The notes under the pieces were generated by a model. It ran no database searches and was not told the origin of the DNA. It was given only the letters and a program-made list of their open reading frames with translations. Position numbers and translations under genes: made by a program. 64,000 nt of DNA, taken from NCBI GenBank assembly GCA_963741495.1, contig CAVUID010000015.1, positions 620,001-684,000 of the forward strand. The letters run 5' to 3'. Below, piece after piece: positions 38,504-47,801 of the stretch. The stretch's first letter is position 1, and every line of letters begins with the position of its first letter. Source of the DNA: Sulfurimicrobium sp963741495. GTDB taxonomy: Bacteria; Pseudomonadota; Gammaproteobacteria; Burkholderiales; Sulfuricellaceae.

Positions 38504-38953
38504 ATGCAAGTTATTCTTCTGGAAAAACTGGCCAATCTGGGCCAACTGGGTGATGTTGTCAAAGTCAAGGATGGCTATGGCCGCAACTTCCTGATTCCGC
38601 AAAAGAAAGCGAAACGCGCAACGCCAGCCAATCTGGCTGAATTTGAAGCCAAGCGCGCCGAACTGGAAAAAGTTCAGGCTGAAATTCTTGCCCAGGCGCA
38701 AGCCCGTGGCGAGAAAATCAACGGCATTACGGTGCAAATTGCACAGAAAGCTGGCGTGGACGGACGTTTGTTTGGTTCCGTGACAACCAGCGACATCTCG
38801 GAAGCACTCAAGGCCCAGGGGCTTGAAGTTGCGAAATCCGAAGTGCGTCTGCCTGATGGCCCGTTGAAGCAAGTGGGTGACTTCCCTGTGGATCTATCCC
38901 TGCATACCGATGTAACCGCAAGCATTACGGTATCTGTCGTAGCTGCAGCCTGA
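38504..38953 (+). CDS. rplI: 50S ribosomal protein L9
   Basis: A 149-residue two-domain protein. The N-terminal rRNA-binding domain MQVILLEKLANLGQLGDVV with VKDGYGRNFLIP is followed by the long connecting helix and the C-terminal domain (AGVDGRLFGSVTTSDI). It ends the ribosomal-protein operon and is followed by a strong terminator. Confidence 0.98.
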   Translation: MQVILLEKLANLGQLGDVVKVKDGYGRNFLIPQKKAKRATPANLAEFEAKRAELEKVQAEILAQAQARGEKINGITVQIAQKAGVDGRLFGSVTTSDISEALKAQGLEVAKSEVRLPDGPLKQVGDFPVDLSLHTDVTASITVSVVAAA

Positions 38954-38976
38954 TCGCTTCAGCAAAAAATAAAAAA

Positions 38977-39000
38977 GGGCTGGCGACAGCCCTTTTTTTT
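38977..39000 (+). terminator. Rho-independent terminator after rplI
   Basis: GGGCT-GGCGAC-AGCCC is followed by eight T, 23 bases past the L9 stop. It separates the ribosomal operon from dnaB, so dnaB presumably has its own promoter or depends on read-through. Confidence 0.9.
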
Positions 39001-39073
39001 GTTTCTGCTCCAGCCTTGCCAATTCACCCGCGAACCCGGAAACTTCTGGTTTTAGCCTGAGCATTTTAATTTC

Positions 39074-40441
39074 ATGAGCGACGCACAACTCGACGCTATC
39101 AAACTTCCTCCGCATTCCATCGAGGCGGAACAGTCCGTGCTCGGCGGCCTGCTACTGGACAACAGCGCCTGGGACCGGATAGCCGACGTCGTGGCCGAAA
39201 GCGATTTCTACCGCCACGACCACCGCCTGATATTCCGCCATATTTTCAGGCTGCTCGAAGGTGGCAGGCCAGCAGACGTCATTACAGTTTCTGAAGCACT
39301 GGAGATTAGTGCCGAACTGAATAATGCAGGCGGACTTGCCTACCTCGCTGCACTGGCGCAAAACACCCCGAGCGCAGCCAACATCAAGCGTTACGCAGAA
39401 ATCGTGCGTGATCGCGGCGTCATGCGCAAACTATCGGAAGTCGGCACTGCCATCTCTGACAGCGCCTACAACCCGGTGGGCCGCAGCGCCGGGCAATTGC
39501 TGGACGAGGCTGAAGCCAAGGTGTTTGAAATTGCCGAAGCAAATGCACGCGGCAAGCAGGGTTTTGTTGAAATCCAGCCCCTGCTCATCCAGGTTGTGGA
39601 ACGCATCGACGAACTGTTCCAGCGAGACAACCCGAATGAAGTCACCGGGATCCCCACCGGGTTTCATGACCTGGACCAGAAAACATCCGGCCTGCAGCCT
39701 GGTGATCTGATCATCGTGGCAGGCAGGCCCAGTATGGGCAAGACCGCTTTTTCCATCAATATCGGCGAAAATGTTGCGCTGAACACCGGCCTGCCCGTTG
39801 CCATTTTCAGTATGGAAATGGGGGGCACCCAGTTGGCGATGCGTATGATCGGGTCAGTGGGCAAACTGGACCAGCAAAAAATCCGCACGGGGCAACTGCA
39901 GGACGAGGACTGGTTGCGCCTGACCAATGCTGTAGGCAAGCTCAACGACGCGCCGATTCACATCGACGAAAGCGGTGCGCTCACCGCCCTTGAACTCAGG
40001 GCGCGCGCTCGCCGTCTGCACCGCCAGTGCGGCAAGCTGGGCCTGATCATCATCGACTACCTGCAACTCATGAGCGGCAGTGGCGGCGGCGAGAACCGCG
40101 CCACGGAAATTTCCGAGATTTCCCGCTCTCTCAAGGCGCTGGCGAAAGAACTGGAAGTGCCGGTCATCGCGCTTTCTCAGCTCAACCGTAGCCTCGAACA
40201 GCGCCCCAACAAGCGACCGGTTATGTCCGACCTGCGCGAATCCGGCGCCATCGAGCAGGATGCCGACGTAATTCTGTTCATCTACCGCGATGAAGTTTAC
40301 AACCAGGACTCTCCCGAAAAAGGGAGCGCTGAAATCATTATCGGCAAACAGCGTAACGGCCCCATCGGCACCGTAAGAATGACTTTCCTCGGGGAATACA
40401 CCCGCTTTGAGAACTACGCCCACGGCGGTGGAGACTACTAA
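39074..40441 (+). CDS. dnaB: Replicative DNA helicase DnaB
   Basis: A 455-residue hexameric helicase of the replisome. The N-terminal primase-interacting domain (PHSIEAEQSVLGGLLLDN region) leads into a RecA-like motor with Walker A GRPSMGKTAF, Walker B LIIIDYLQLM and the motif ALSQLNRSLE. The length is usual and no intein interrupts it. alr follows after four bases. Confidence 0.98.
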   Translation: MSDAQLDAIKLPPHSIEAEQSVLGGLLLDNSAWDRIADVVAESDFYRHDHRLIFRHIFRLLEGGRPADVITVSEALEISAELNNAGGLAYLAALAQNTPSAANIKRYAEIVRDRGVMRKLSEVGTAISDSAYNPVGRSAGQLLDEAEAKVFEIAEANARGKQGFVEIQPLLIQVVERIDELFQRDNPNEVTGIPTGFHDLDQKTSGLQPGDLIIVAGRPSMGKTAFSINIGENVALNTGLPVAIFSMEMGGTQLAMRMIGSVGKLDQQKIRTGQLQDEDWLRLTNAVGKLNDAPIHIDESGALTALELRARARRLHRQCGKLGLIIIDYLQLMSGSGGGENRATEISEISRSLKALAKELEVPVIALSQLNRSLEQRPNKRPVMSDLRESGAIEQDADVILFIYRDEVYNQDSPEKGSAEIIIGKQRNGPIGTVRMTFLGEYTRFENYAHGGGDY

Positions 40442-40445
40442 GCTC

Positions 40446-41510
40446 ATGTCGCGCCCGATTTGTGCCACCGTGAGCCTTTCCGCGCTGCGTCACAATCTGG
40501 GCATTGCCCGCAGGCATGCGCCGCATGCCCGCACCATGGCGGTGATCAAGGCCAATGGCTATGGTCATGGCATGCTGCGGGTAGCAAGTGCGCTGAAAGC
40601 GGCAGATGGGTTTGCGGTGCTTAACCTGGCAGAAGCCATTGCACTGCGCAACGCGGGCTTCAGACAGGAAATCCTGCTGCTGGAAGGGTTCTTCAGCGCG
40701 GACGAAGTCCCTCTGCTGGTTCAGCATGGGCTGTCCACGGTCATTCATGCGCAGTGGCAAATCGATCTTCTGCTGCAAATTTCTTTCGCCACACCGCTTC
40801 AGGCCTGGCTCAAGATCAACACCGGCATGAACCGCCTTGGCTTTCAGCCAGAGGCGTTGCCTGCTGCACTGCAAAGTCTGCAAAAGATGGGCGCGCAGGT
40901 TACGTTGATGACCCATTTTGCCCGCGCCGATGAGCCCAATGGGATAAAGCAACAACTGACCCTGTTCAACACCGCCACACAGGGCTTGACTCTACCTTGT
41001 AGCCTGTCCAATTCTGCTGCCGTGATGAGCTACCCGGAGGCCCACGGCGACTGGATCCGTCCCGGCATCATGCTTTACGGCGCTTCTCCCATGTGCCACC
41101 TGAGCCCTTTAGCGCTCGGCCTCAAACCTGTCATGACGCTTTCCAGCGAGATCATCGCCATACGCGACATTTTGGCTGGTGCCGAAGTGGGTTATGGCGG
41201 GAGTTTCCGTGCGCCATGCGCCATGCGCATCGGAACAGTAGCCTGCGGTTACGCCGACGGCTATCCCCGCCACGCGCCTACCGGCACGCCAGTGCTGCTT
41301 GACGAGCATCGCAGCCGCATCATCGGGCGGGTTTCAATGGATATGCTCACAGTGGACTTGAGCGGCATTCCTGACGCCAGAATCGGCATGCCTGTTACCC
41401 TGTGGGGAGAAACGCTGCCGGTTGACGAAATCGCCACAGCGGCGGGCACGATTGGTTATGAGTTGCTATGCGCAGTCGCAGCGCGCGTCCCCATGGTTGA
41501 GGTCGAATAG
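40446..41510 (+). CDS. alr: Alanine racemase
   Basis: A 354-residue PLP enzyme that makes D-alanine for peptidoglycan. The PLP lysine is in VIKANGYGHG, and the second catalytic base Tyr in GAEVGYGGSFRAP. The ATG at 40446 (MSRPICATVSLSAL) lies four bases after the dnaB stop; an earlier in-frame ATG at 40407 is inside dnaB. The dnaB-alr-radA order is seen in other betaproteobacteria. Confidence 0.96.
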   Translation: MSRPICATVSLSALRHNLGIARRHAPHARTMAVIKANGYGHGMLRVASALKAADGFAVLNLAEAIALRNAGFRQEILLLEGFFSADEVPLLVQHGLSTVIHAQWQIDLLLQISFATPLQAWLKINTGMNRLGFQPEALPAALQSLQKMGAQVTLMTHFARADEPNGIKQQLTLFNTATQGLTLPCSLSNSAAVMSYPEAHGDWIRPGIMLYGASPMCHLSPLALGLKPVMTLSSEIIAIRDILAGAEVGYGGSFRAPCAMRIGTVACGYADGYPRHAPTGTPVLLDEHRSRIIGRVSMDMLTVDLSGIPDARIGMPVTLWGETLPVDEIATAAGTIGYELLCAVAARVPMVEVE

Positions 41511-41512
41511 TC

Positions 41513-42868
41513 ATGGCAAAAGCCAAGTCCATTTACACTTGTACGGAATGCGGCGGCCAGTCGCCCAAGTGGCAGGGACAGTGCCTGCACTGCATGGCCT
41601 GGAATACGCTGGTTGAGACCATCGCCGAAACTGCTGCAGGCAACCGCTACAACGCCCTTTCAGTGACCAGCAAAGTGCAAAGCCTGAGTGAAGTCGAGGC
41701 TCAGGAAGTCCCGCGTGAGCCAACCGGCATCGCAGAATTCGATCGGGTACTGGGCGGCGGCCTGGTACAGGGCGCCGTAGTCCTGATCGGCGGCGATCCT
41801 GGCATTGGCAAATCCACCCTGTTGCTGCAGGCGCTGTGCCATCTGAGCGCCCGTAACAAGGTGCTTTACGTCAGCGGCGAGGAATCTGCGCAACAGATCG
41901 CCTCTCGCGCCAAACGCCTAGCGCTGGAAGCCAAATCCGTCCAGTTGCTGGCTGAAATCAGCCTGGAAAAAATTCTTTCCACCCTGGCCGCGAACAAACC
42001 AGCAGTAGCCGTGATTGACTCGATCCAGACCGTGTACTCCGAAGCACTGCAATCCGCCCCCGGCAGCGTGGCCCAGGTACGTGAATGTGCTGCTCAACTG
42101 ACGCGTTTCGCCAAGCAATCAGGCACCGCCGTGATTCTGGTCGGCCATGTCACCAAGGAAGGCGCACTGGCAGGCCCACGGGTGCTGGAACACATCGTCG
42201 ATACTGTGCTTTATTTTGAAGGCGACAACAATTCCAGTTTTCGCCTGGTGCGCGCTTTCAAAAACCGCTTTGGCGCGGTCAACGAACTGGGTGTTTTTGC
42301 GATGACCGAGAAAGGGTTGCGCGAAGTCAGCAATCCGTCGGCGCTGTTTCTCTCCCATCACGGGCAGGACGTTGCCGGCTCCTGTGTCATGGTCACCCAG
42401 GAGGGCACCCGGCCATTGCTGGTGGAAATCCAGGCGCTGGTGGATGAGGCGCATGCGCCCAATCCGCGCCGTCTGTCGGTGGGCCTGGAGCAGAACCGTC
42501 TCGCCATGCTGCTCGCAGTGCTGCACCGTCATGCCGGGATTGCCTGCTTCGACCAGGATGTTTTCGTCAACGCGGTGGGCGGCGTCAAGATCACCGAGCC
42601 GGCGGCGGATCTGGCGGTACTGCTGGCGATCGTATCTTCACTCAGAAACAGGCCGCTGCCGGGCAAGCTGGTGGTGTTCGGTGAAATCGGCCTGGCGGGT
42701 GAAATTCGCCCAGTACAGCGCGGGCAGGAGCGCCTCAGGGAAGCGGCCAAGCTGGGCTTCACCCACGCGGTTATCCCAAAAGGCAACAAACCCAAACAAC
42801 CCATTGCCGGGATGGAGATTACTGCAGTGGAACGACTGGAAGAGGCAGTCGAGTACTGCCGGAGATAG
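41513..42868 (+). CDS. radA: DNA repair protein RadA (Sms)
   Basis: A 451-residue ATPase that promotes branch migration during recombination. The N-terminal C4 zinc finger (CTECGGQSPKWQGQCLHC), Walker A GGDPGIGKSTLL, the RadA-specific KNRFG motif and a C-terminal Lon-protease-like domain without catalytic serine are all visible. It starts three bases after alr and ends five bases before the PP2C gene, so the signalling island may be partly transcribed from this operon. Confidence 0.97.
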   Translation: MAKAKSIYTCTECGGQSPKWQGQCLHCMAWNTLVETIAETAAGNRYNALSVTSKVQSLSEVEAQEVPREPTGIAEFDRVLGGGLVQGAVVLIGGDPGIGKSTLLLQALCHLSARNKVLYVSGEESAQQIASRAKRLALEAKSVQLLAEISLEKILSTLAANKPAVAVIDSIQTVYSEALQSAPGSVAQVRECAAQLTRFAKQSGTAVILVGHVTKEGALAGPRVLEHIVDTVLYFEGDNNSSFRLVRAFKNRFGAVNELGVFAMTEKGLREVSNPSALFLSHHGQDVAGSCVMVTQEGTRPLLVEIQALVDEAHAPNPRRLSVGLEQNRLAMLLAVLHRHAGIACFDQDVFVNAVGGVKITEPAADLAVLLAIVSSLRNRPLPGKLVVFGEIGLAGEIRPVQRGQERLREAAKLGFTHAVIPKGNKPKQPIAGMEITAVERLEEAVEYCRR

Positions 42869-42872
42869 ATAC

Positions 42873-43643
42873 ATGACTGCCAGTGCATTCACCTGGGAAT
42901 TTGCCGGCGCCAGCGACACTGGCCGGGTCCGCTCGGGCAATGAAGATGCCATCGCCTGGGATGCTGCTTTCGGATTGGCCCTGCTGGCTGACGGCATGGG
43001 TGGATATGAAGGCGGAGAAATCGCCAGCAATCTGGCCATCAAAACAGTTCTTGAATCTTTCAGCAAACCTTTGGCACCGCACTGGCGCGAAGCCGAATGG
43101 ACGAGGAAGATCAGCGAACCGGTATTGAAGCTCTATGCAGCGGTCAGCGAAGCAAATCAGCACGTACATGAAACCGCGCACAAACAGCCCCGCTATGAAG
43201 GCATGGGCACCACTTTTCTGGCAGCCTATTTTCACAATGGCCGGGCCACGCTGGCCCATATTGGCGACTCGCGTATCTATCTGTGGCGCAATCTGGCATT
43301 GAAGCAGCTCACGGTGGACCACACCCTGATTCAGGAACGTATGGAAAATGGTGAGATCGCGTCTGCAGAGGCTGCATTGGAATCAGAACGGGGAGTATTG
43401 ACGCGCGCCCTTGGCGTAGATCCTGTGGTGGAAGTGGATATGCGCGAAATCACAACCCAGGCCGGGGATATTTTTCTGCTCTGTTCCGACGGATGTTACG
43501 ATATGCTCGCATACAATGAAATGATCGACATCATGAGCGCCTGCCAGCATGACCCGCAGCAACTGGCACGTCAACTGGTTCGACAGGCGAACGATAACGG
43601 CGGTTATGACAACATCTCGGCTGTTGTGGTGCGTGTTGGCTAA
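42873..43643 (+). CDS. PP2C-type Ser/Thr protein phosphatase (copy 1)
   Basis: A 256-residue soluble PPM/PP2C phosphatase of the Stp/PppA type. Metal-binding Asp residues are in SGNEDAIAWD, LLADGMGGYEGG, FLLCSDGCYDM and the C-terminal GGYDNISAVVV. It lacks membrane segments. The ATG at 42873 starts four bases after radA, and an FHA-domain gene follows after 32 bases. It is expected to reverse phosphorylation by the nearby Ser/Thr kinase. It shares domain, length and gene order with the second PP2C-FHA pair at 46977-48518. Confidence 0.92.
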   Translation: MTASAFTWEFAGASDTGRVRSGNEDAIAWDAAFGLALLADGMGGYEGGEIASNLAIKTVLESFSKPLAPHWREAEWTRKISEPVLKLYAAVSEANQHVHETAHKQPRYEGMGTTFLAAYFHNGRATLAHIGDSRIYLWRNLALKQLTVDHTLIQERMENGEIASAEAALESERGVLTRALGVDPVVEVDMREITTQAGDIFLLCSDGCYDMLAYNEMIDIMSACQHDPQQLARQLVRQANDNGGYDNISAVVVRVG

Positions 43644-43675
43644 GGGCTCATTTCAGCAAGTTCTCAAGGAGGCGC

Positions 43676-44419
43676 ATGTCTAAACTGGTGTTGCAGGGAG
43701 ATCGCGGCTCAGCCAGGGAATTTGCCCTTGACCGAGAGCGCATTACAATTGGACGCAAGGCGAATAGCGACATTCACCTTGATGATTCCGCGGTAAGCGG
43801 GAACCATGCGGTCATCATTACCCTGGGTAGCGACTCTTTTCTCGAAGACCTTGAAAGCACCAACGGCACCCAGGTCAATCAAAACGCTGTCCATAAATGC
43901 GTGCTTCAGGATGGCGACGAAATCAGCATCTCCCGCTTCACGTTGACCTTTATCAGTGAAGTGCTGACACCCAGCGCACCGGGAAAAACCATCTCCGCAA
44001 CTCCAAGGCCATCGATTGCGCCGCGCCCTCATACCACCGCGCTGGATGCGGCCACCACAATGCCAGAATCAACCCCGCTCGATGCCGCTGCCAATATCGA
44101 CAGGCCGCCCCGAAGCAGCGTGATCGAATCCACTGAAGACATTCAAACCGGGAGCAGCACGCTCGGTGTACTCAAAATCAGTTCCGGCCCCGGGGCCGGA
44201 CAGACGCTGGAACTCGCCAGGCCAGTCACTACGCTGGGAAAACCGGGCATTCAGGTCGCCGCCATCACCTTGCGTGACGGTCAGTATTTTCTTGGCCTTG
44301 TTGAAGGAACTGACCTGCCCCTGATCAACGGCAGCGAAATCAAAACGCTCCCTTGCCAACTCCAACCCCGCGATATCATCAATATCGCAGATGTCGAACT
44401 GGAGTTTTCGCTGAAATAG
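43676..44419 (+). CDS. FHA-domain protein (copy 1), two FHA-like modules
   Basis: A 247-residue cytoplasmic phosphothreonine-binding protein. Residues 1-90 are a canonical FHA domain with GRKANSDIHLDDSAVSGNHA and the ESTNGTQVN loop. A Pro/Thr-rich linker with several candidate phospho-threonines (TTALDAATTMPESTPLD) connects to a second module (about 165-247). That module keeps the FHA-like strand order (GAGQTLELARPVTTLGK...) but has lost the phospho-binding Ser/His motif. It is probably an adaptor or target of the kinase encoded nearby. Confidence 0.88.
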   Translation: MSKLVLQGDRGSAREFALDRERITIGRKANSDIHLDDSAVSGNHAVIITLGSDSFLEDLESTNGTQVNQNAVHKCVLQDGDEISISRFTLTFISEVLTPSAPGKTISATPRPSIAPRPHTTALDAATTMPESTPLDAAANIDRPPRSSVIESTEDIQTGSSTLGVLKISSGPGAGQTLELARPVTTLGKPGIQVAAITLRDGQYFLGLVEGTDLPLINGSEIKTLPCQLQPRDIINIADVELEFSLK

Positions 44420-44500
44420 CAAGTTATTACCATAGAACTTTGCCGTACAGGTGAGTGAGCATGGCAAACCCACCTGGAACCGAATACCTGAAATTTACGA

Positions 44501-44977
44501 ATGGAAAAAACCAAACACATGCCGAGATTTTTATTGTTAACTGTAATTACAGCCAGCTTGGCACTCACTGCCTGTAGCAGCGAACCCCAGGACACGCATC
44601 CGGATCAACCCGTCACCAAACGCAAGGCGGTTTTCAAACAGATGCTCCGCACGCTGGAGCCGATGGGAATGGTGGTACGCGAACGTGAGGACTACAACAG
44701 CCAGACCTTTCTCTCCGACGCAAAAAAGCTGAAACAACTGGCATCAGAGCCTTGGGCGCATTTCACACCAGACAGCAATTACCCCCCCACTCGAGCCAAG
44801 CCTGAAGTCTGGCAACAGCCAGATGATTTCACCCACGCCAGGCAAAAACTGGAAGAATCCACGGAGAAACTGCTCAAGGCAGCGGAAAGCGGCAATATGG
44901 CGCTTATCCGGCCAGCACTCAACAGCGTCGAGGAAAGCTGCAAGTCCTGTCACCAACAGTTTCGGGGCAAAATTTAA
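44501..44977 (+). CDS. Cytochrome c'-like haem lipoprotein
   Basis: A 158-residue exported protein. The signal sequence ends at a lipobox (LALTACSS), so the mature N-terminal Cys should be lipidated. The chain is helical, and a single haem-binding CKSCH sits ten residues from the end, as in class II cytochromes c (c'/c556). Start is either ATG 44501 or ATG 44519. These proteins bind NO or act in electron transfer. It lies between the FHA gene and the convergent lipoprotein-kinase pair; a functional tie to the signalling genes is unproven. Confidence 0.85.
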   Translation: MEKTKHMPRFLLLTVITASLALTACSSEPQDTHPDQPVTKRKAVFKQMLRTLEPMGMVVREREDYNSQTFLSDAKKLKQLASEPWAHFTPDSNYPPTRAKPEVWQQPDDFTHARQKLEESTEKLLKAAESGNMALIRPALNSVEESCKSCHQQFRGKI

Positions 44978-44986
44978 AGCTAACTA

Positions 44987-45481
44987 TCAGCGGACTTTTC
45001 TGCCTGCCACTTCAGCTTGCACCTCGCGGAATACCGCCCCCCAGATAGGGTGACCGGCCTCCCCGGCACTCAGATCAAACTTCGGATTGAGCGCCAGCAC
45101 TTTTTTGAATGCCCCGCGGCACGCCAGTTTCTCGCCCGAAACGCAGTAAATAAAGGCGAGAAATTTGTGTGCAGTTACCTGATCGCCAACCGAAAGCTGA
45201 TCTTCGCTCAATGCGTTCTGAAAGAAACCGGCTGCCGCGTTGTAGTTTCCATTCTCGTAATTCCGGATACCCAGGTTCAATTCCCGCTCAGCCTTGCGCA
45301 CGGCGGGTGGAGAGGGCTTGTCCGCGGGTGGTAATGGCTTTTCAGGAGGCTCTTCGGTTTTTTTCTGAACCGGCGCTTCTTCCAGAATGAATGGCAGTTT
45401 TTTTAGACTGGTATTGCTGCACCCGCTGACGAACAGCAGCACAAGCAACAAAGAAAAGAGAGACGAATTAAATTTCAGCAT
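44987..45481 (-). CDS. TPR-like lipoprotein in operon with the Ser/Thr kinase
   Basis: A 164-residue lipoprotein: hydrophobic signal with lipobox LLFVSGCSN, then a Pro/Glu/Lys-rich linker, then a helical repeat domain (ELNLGIRNYENGNYNAAAGFFQNAL) resembling one to two TPR units. It follows the kinase gene after three bases on the same strand. Comparable TPR lipoproteins accompany kinase/phosphatase/FHA sets near some type VI secretion loci, but no secretion genes are present here. Possibly a periplasmic partner of the kinase's extracytoplasmic PEGA domain. Confidence 0.8.
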   Translation of the reverse strand: MLKFNSSLFSLLLVLLFVSGCSNTSLKKLPFILEEAPVQKKTEEPPEKPLPPADKPSPPAVRKAERELNLGIRNYENGNYNAAAGFFQNALSEDQLSVGDQVTAHKFLAFIYCVSGEKLACRGAFKKVLALNPKFDLSAGEAGHPIWGAVFREVQAEVAGRKVR

Positions 45482-45484
45482 GGT

Positions 45485-46813
45485 TTATTTGAATTTGTAC
45501 TTAATTTTTTGTGTTGATTCAGATTCGATATCAAGTGTTTGAGAATAAGCCGGGAAGCCCGGATTTCTGATTTCGATGATGTGCTTTCCAACCGGCAGTT
45601 TCAACTCGTTCAGTGGCGGAGAAACGCCTACGCGCTTCCCGTCCACGAACACTTCTCCCCAGGGAGTCACCGCCAGAGTGAGCATCCCTTGCGCTTGAGG
45701 TAAAACCAACGGCAAAGCGGCGTCAGGTTTTTCAGGTTGAGTCTCATGTTTTACATCAATACTCAGCGCTTTATCATTGATTACAGGCTTTTCATAACTA
45801 AATAATAAAATCCCAAGTAGCAGAAAAATAGCCCCCACCCAGAGAGTAAATGGTCTTTTCCACCATGGGCTTTCAATTCCGGGTGGCATTGCGGAAGACA
45901 TCAGCAGCGTCTGCTCATCCAGCGGTCGCGGTGTCCTGCGACGCTCCAGCGTGCGTACGCTCCCATCAGCGCCGGAGTGAAAATTCAATGGCACCTGCAA
46001 AGTCCGGTAATTGTGTAAATCCGCCGCCATCTCATCGGCACTCTGATAACGATCATCCGGATGTTTGGACAAGGCCTTGGCGACAATGTAATCGAACGCT
46101 GCCGGCAGCTCGGGTTTGAGCGTCGCCGGTGCCAGCGGCATTTCGTTGAGAATTCGATACATGATGGCGCTGATGTTTTCACCGCTGAATGGCGGCTTTC
46201 CGGTCAGCATTTCGTACAGCAGCACGCCTAGCGAAAAAATGTCGGAGCGACGGTCCACGTCCTGCCCTACAACCTGCTCCGGCGACATGTATTTGGGAGA
46301 TCCCAGCACCATCCCCGCCATGGTGCGCGATGAAGAAGGAATCAGTGCGATACCGAAATCGGTGATTTTCGCCACGCCATTTTTCAGGATCATGATATTG
46401 GAAGGCTTGATATCACGGTGAACCACGCCGTGCTCATGCGCAAAAGCCAGGCCGTCGGCGACCTGGCTCACAATCTCAACAATTCTGTCGAGATCAAGCT
46501 GCGTGCCGGCATCCATGATGTCGCGCAACTCCACGCCTTCCAGAAACTCCATCGCCATGTAGGCGATATTTTCGGTATTGCCCACATCATGAATAGTGAC
46601 GATATTTGGGTGATTAAGGCGCCCGGCCGATCTCGCCTCGCGATAAAAGCGCTGCTCGAATTCTTCGAACTCATCCTTGGACAGATCCAGACTGATCGTC
46701 TTGATTGCCACTGTCCGTTCCAGCAAAGGGTCCAGCGCGCGATACACCACACCCATCGCTCCCTGCCCGAGTTCGGAAATGATTTCGTAACGGCCGATAT
46801 TCTGCTTGATCAT
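45485..46813 (-). CDS. Membrane Ser/Thr protein kinase with C-terminal PEGA domain
   Basis: A 442-residue Hanks-type kinase. Residues 8-265 form the catalytic domain with the glycine loop ELGQGAMGVVY, VAIK lysine, catalytic HRDIKPSN and DFG metal motif. A basic/Thr linker (RTLERRRTPRPLDEQTLLM) may be autophosphorylated. One transmembrane helix (LWVGAIFLLLGILLF, about 320-335) leads to an extracytoplasmic PEGA domain (WGEVFVDGKRVGVSPP). It is divergent from the second PP2C-FHA pair and is the only kinase available for the two phosphatases in this window. Confidence 0.94.
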   Translation of the reverse strand: MIKQNIGRYEIISELGQGAMGVVYRALDPLLERTVAIKTISLDLSKDEFEEFEQRFYREARSAGRLNHPNIVTIHDVGNTENIAYMAMEFLEGVELRDIMDAGTQLDLDRIVEIVSQVADGLAFAHEHGVVHRDIKPSNIMILKNGVAKITDFGIALIPSSSRTMAGMVLGSPKYMSPEQVVGQDVDRRSDIFSLGVLLYEMLTGKPPFSGENISAIMYRILNEMPLAPATLKPELPAAFDYIVAKALSKHPDDRYQSADEMAADLHNYRTLQVPLNFHSGADGSVRTLERRRTPRPLDEQTLLMSSAMPPGIESPWWKRPFTLWVGAIFLLLGILLFSYEKPVINDKALSIDVKHETQPEKPDAALPLVLPQAQGMLTLAVTPWGEVFVDGKRVGVSPPLNELKLPVGKHIIEIRNPGFPAYSQTLDIESESTQKIKYKFK

Positions 46814-46976
46814 GGAACAGGATTATAAGGGGCTGACAAGATTTGGGCGGAAATTCAGGCTAACTTTTAATGTTTATGATGCCAATCCCGCCTTGCATGG
46901 CAATGGAATGGAATGCGAGAATGCAGCGTGCGGAAAAACAATAACATGCAACTGGCAACAGGGGGATAAATCAACA

Positions 46977-47789
46977 ATGTCACTACGCAGCGCTCTGGAA
47001 ATTGCGACCATAACCGATACAGGTGTTGTCCGCTCATTCAATGAAGACACCATTTCCACCGAACCTGACCTGGGTCTGACCCTGGTAGCAGACGGCATGG
47101 GTGGATACAAGGCAGGCGATGTGGCCAGCGGCATGGCTGCCTCGATCATGGTGACAGAACTCAAACGCCAGTTGCGCGAAGCCCCTTCCGCGGAAAACAA
47201 CATAACCGAAATTCTTGAATTCACGGTGAGCAGAGCCAATCGGGCGATTTACCAGGCCGCTCAGGCAAACCCCCAGTACCATGGCATGGGTACGACGCTG
47301 GTTGCAGCCGTATTTCATGACAACCATCTGCATTTTGCCCATGTCGGCGATTCGCGCCTCTACCGTCTGCGCCGCGGAAAACTCCATGCACTCACTCAGG
47401 ATCATTCCATTCTTCACGAGCAGGTGGTTCTTGGCCTGATTTCAAATGAAGATGCAAAAACTTCGCATAACCGCAATCTGGTGACTCGCGCCCTGGGCGT
47501 CGAGACCATGAGCCAATGCGAGGTGCAGGATCAGGCCGTTTCGGTGGGCGACATCTATCTGCTATGCTCGGACGGCCTGAACGACATGGTGGACGATGCC
47601 AACATCGAGCTTGCCATCGATGCGCTGCAAGCCAATTTGCCACTTGCAGCGCGCCAACTGGTGATGATGGCCAACGATAATGGCGGGCACGACAACATCT
47701 CTGTGATTCTGATCAAAGTGCTGGAGCCCTTCCCTGCCGTCGAGCAATCCCGGGGCCTGATGCGCCGGCTTTTCGGCTGGCTGAAATAA
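46977..47789 (+). CDS. PP2C-type Ser/Thr protein phosphatase (copy 2)
   Basis: A 270-residue PPM phosphatase with metal ligands in FNEDTISTEPD, LVADGMGGYKAGD, LLCSDGLNDM and GGHDNISVIL. The ATG at 46977 follows GGGGGA; an upstream in-frame ATG at 46806 would overlap the divergent kinase start and is not favoured. A short basic tail (RGLMRRLFGWLK) extends beyond the catalytic domain and might bind membrane. The FHA gene begins 12 bases later. It is clearly homologous to copy 1 but diverged, so the duplication is not recent. Confidence 0.92.
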   Translation: MSLRSALEIATITDTGVVRSFNEDTISTEPDLGLTLVADGMGGYKAGDVASGMAASIMVTELKRQLREAPSAENNITEILEFTVSRANRAIYQAAQANPQYHGMGTTLVAAVFHDNHLHFAHVGDSRLYRLRRGKLHALTQDHSILHEQVVLGLISNEDAKTSHNRNLVTRALGVETMSQCEVQDQAVSVGDIYLLCSDGLNDMVDDANIELAIDALQANLPLAARQLVMMANDNGGHDNISVILIKVLEPFPAVEQSRGLMRRLFGWLK

Positions 47790-47801
47790 CAGGAGAAAAC
47801 G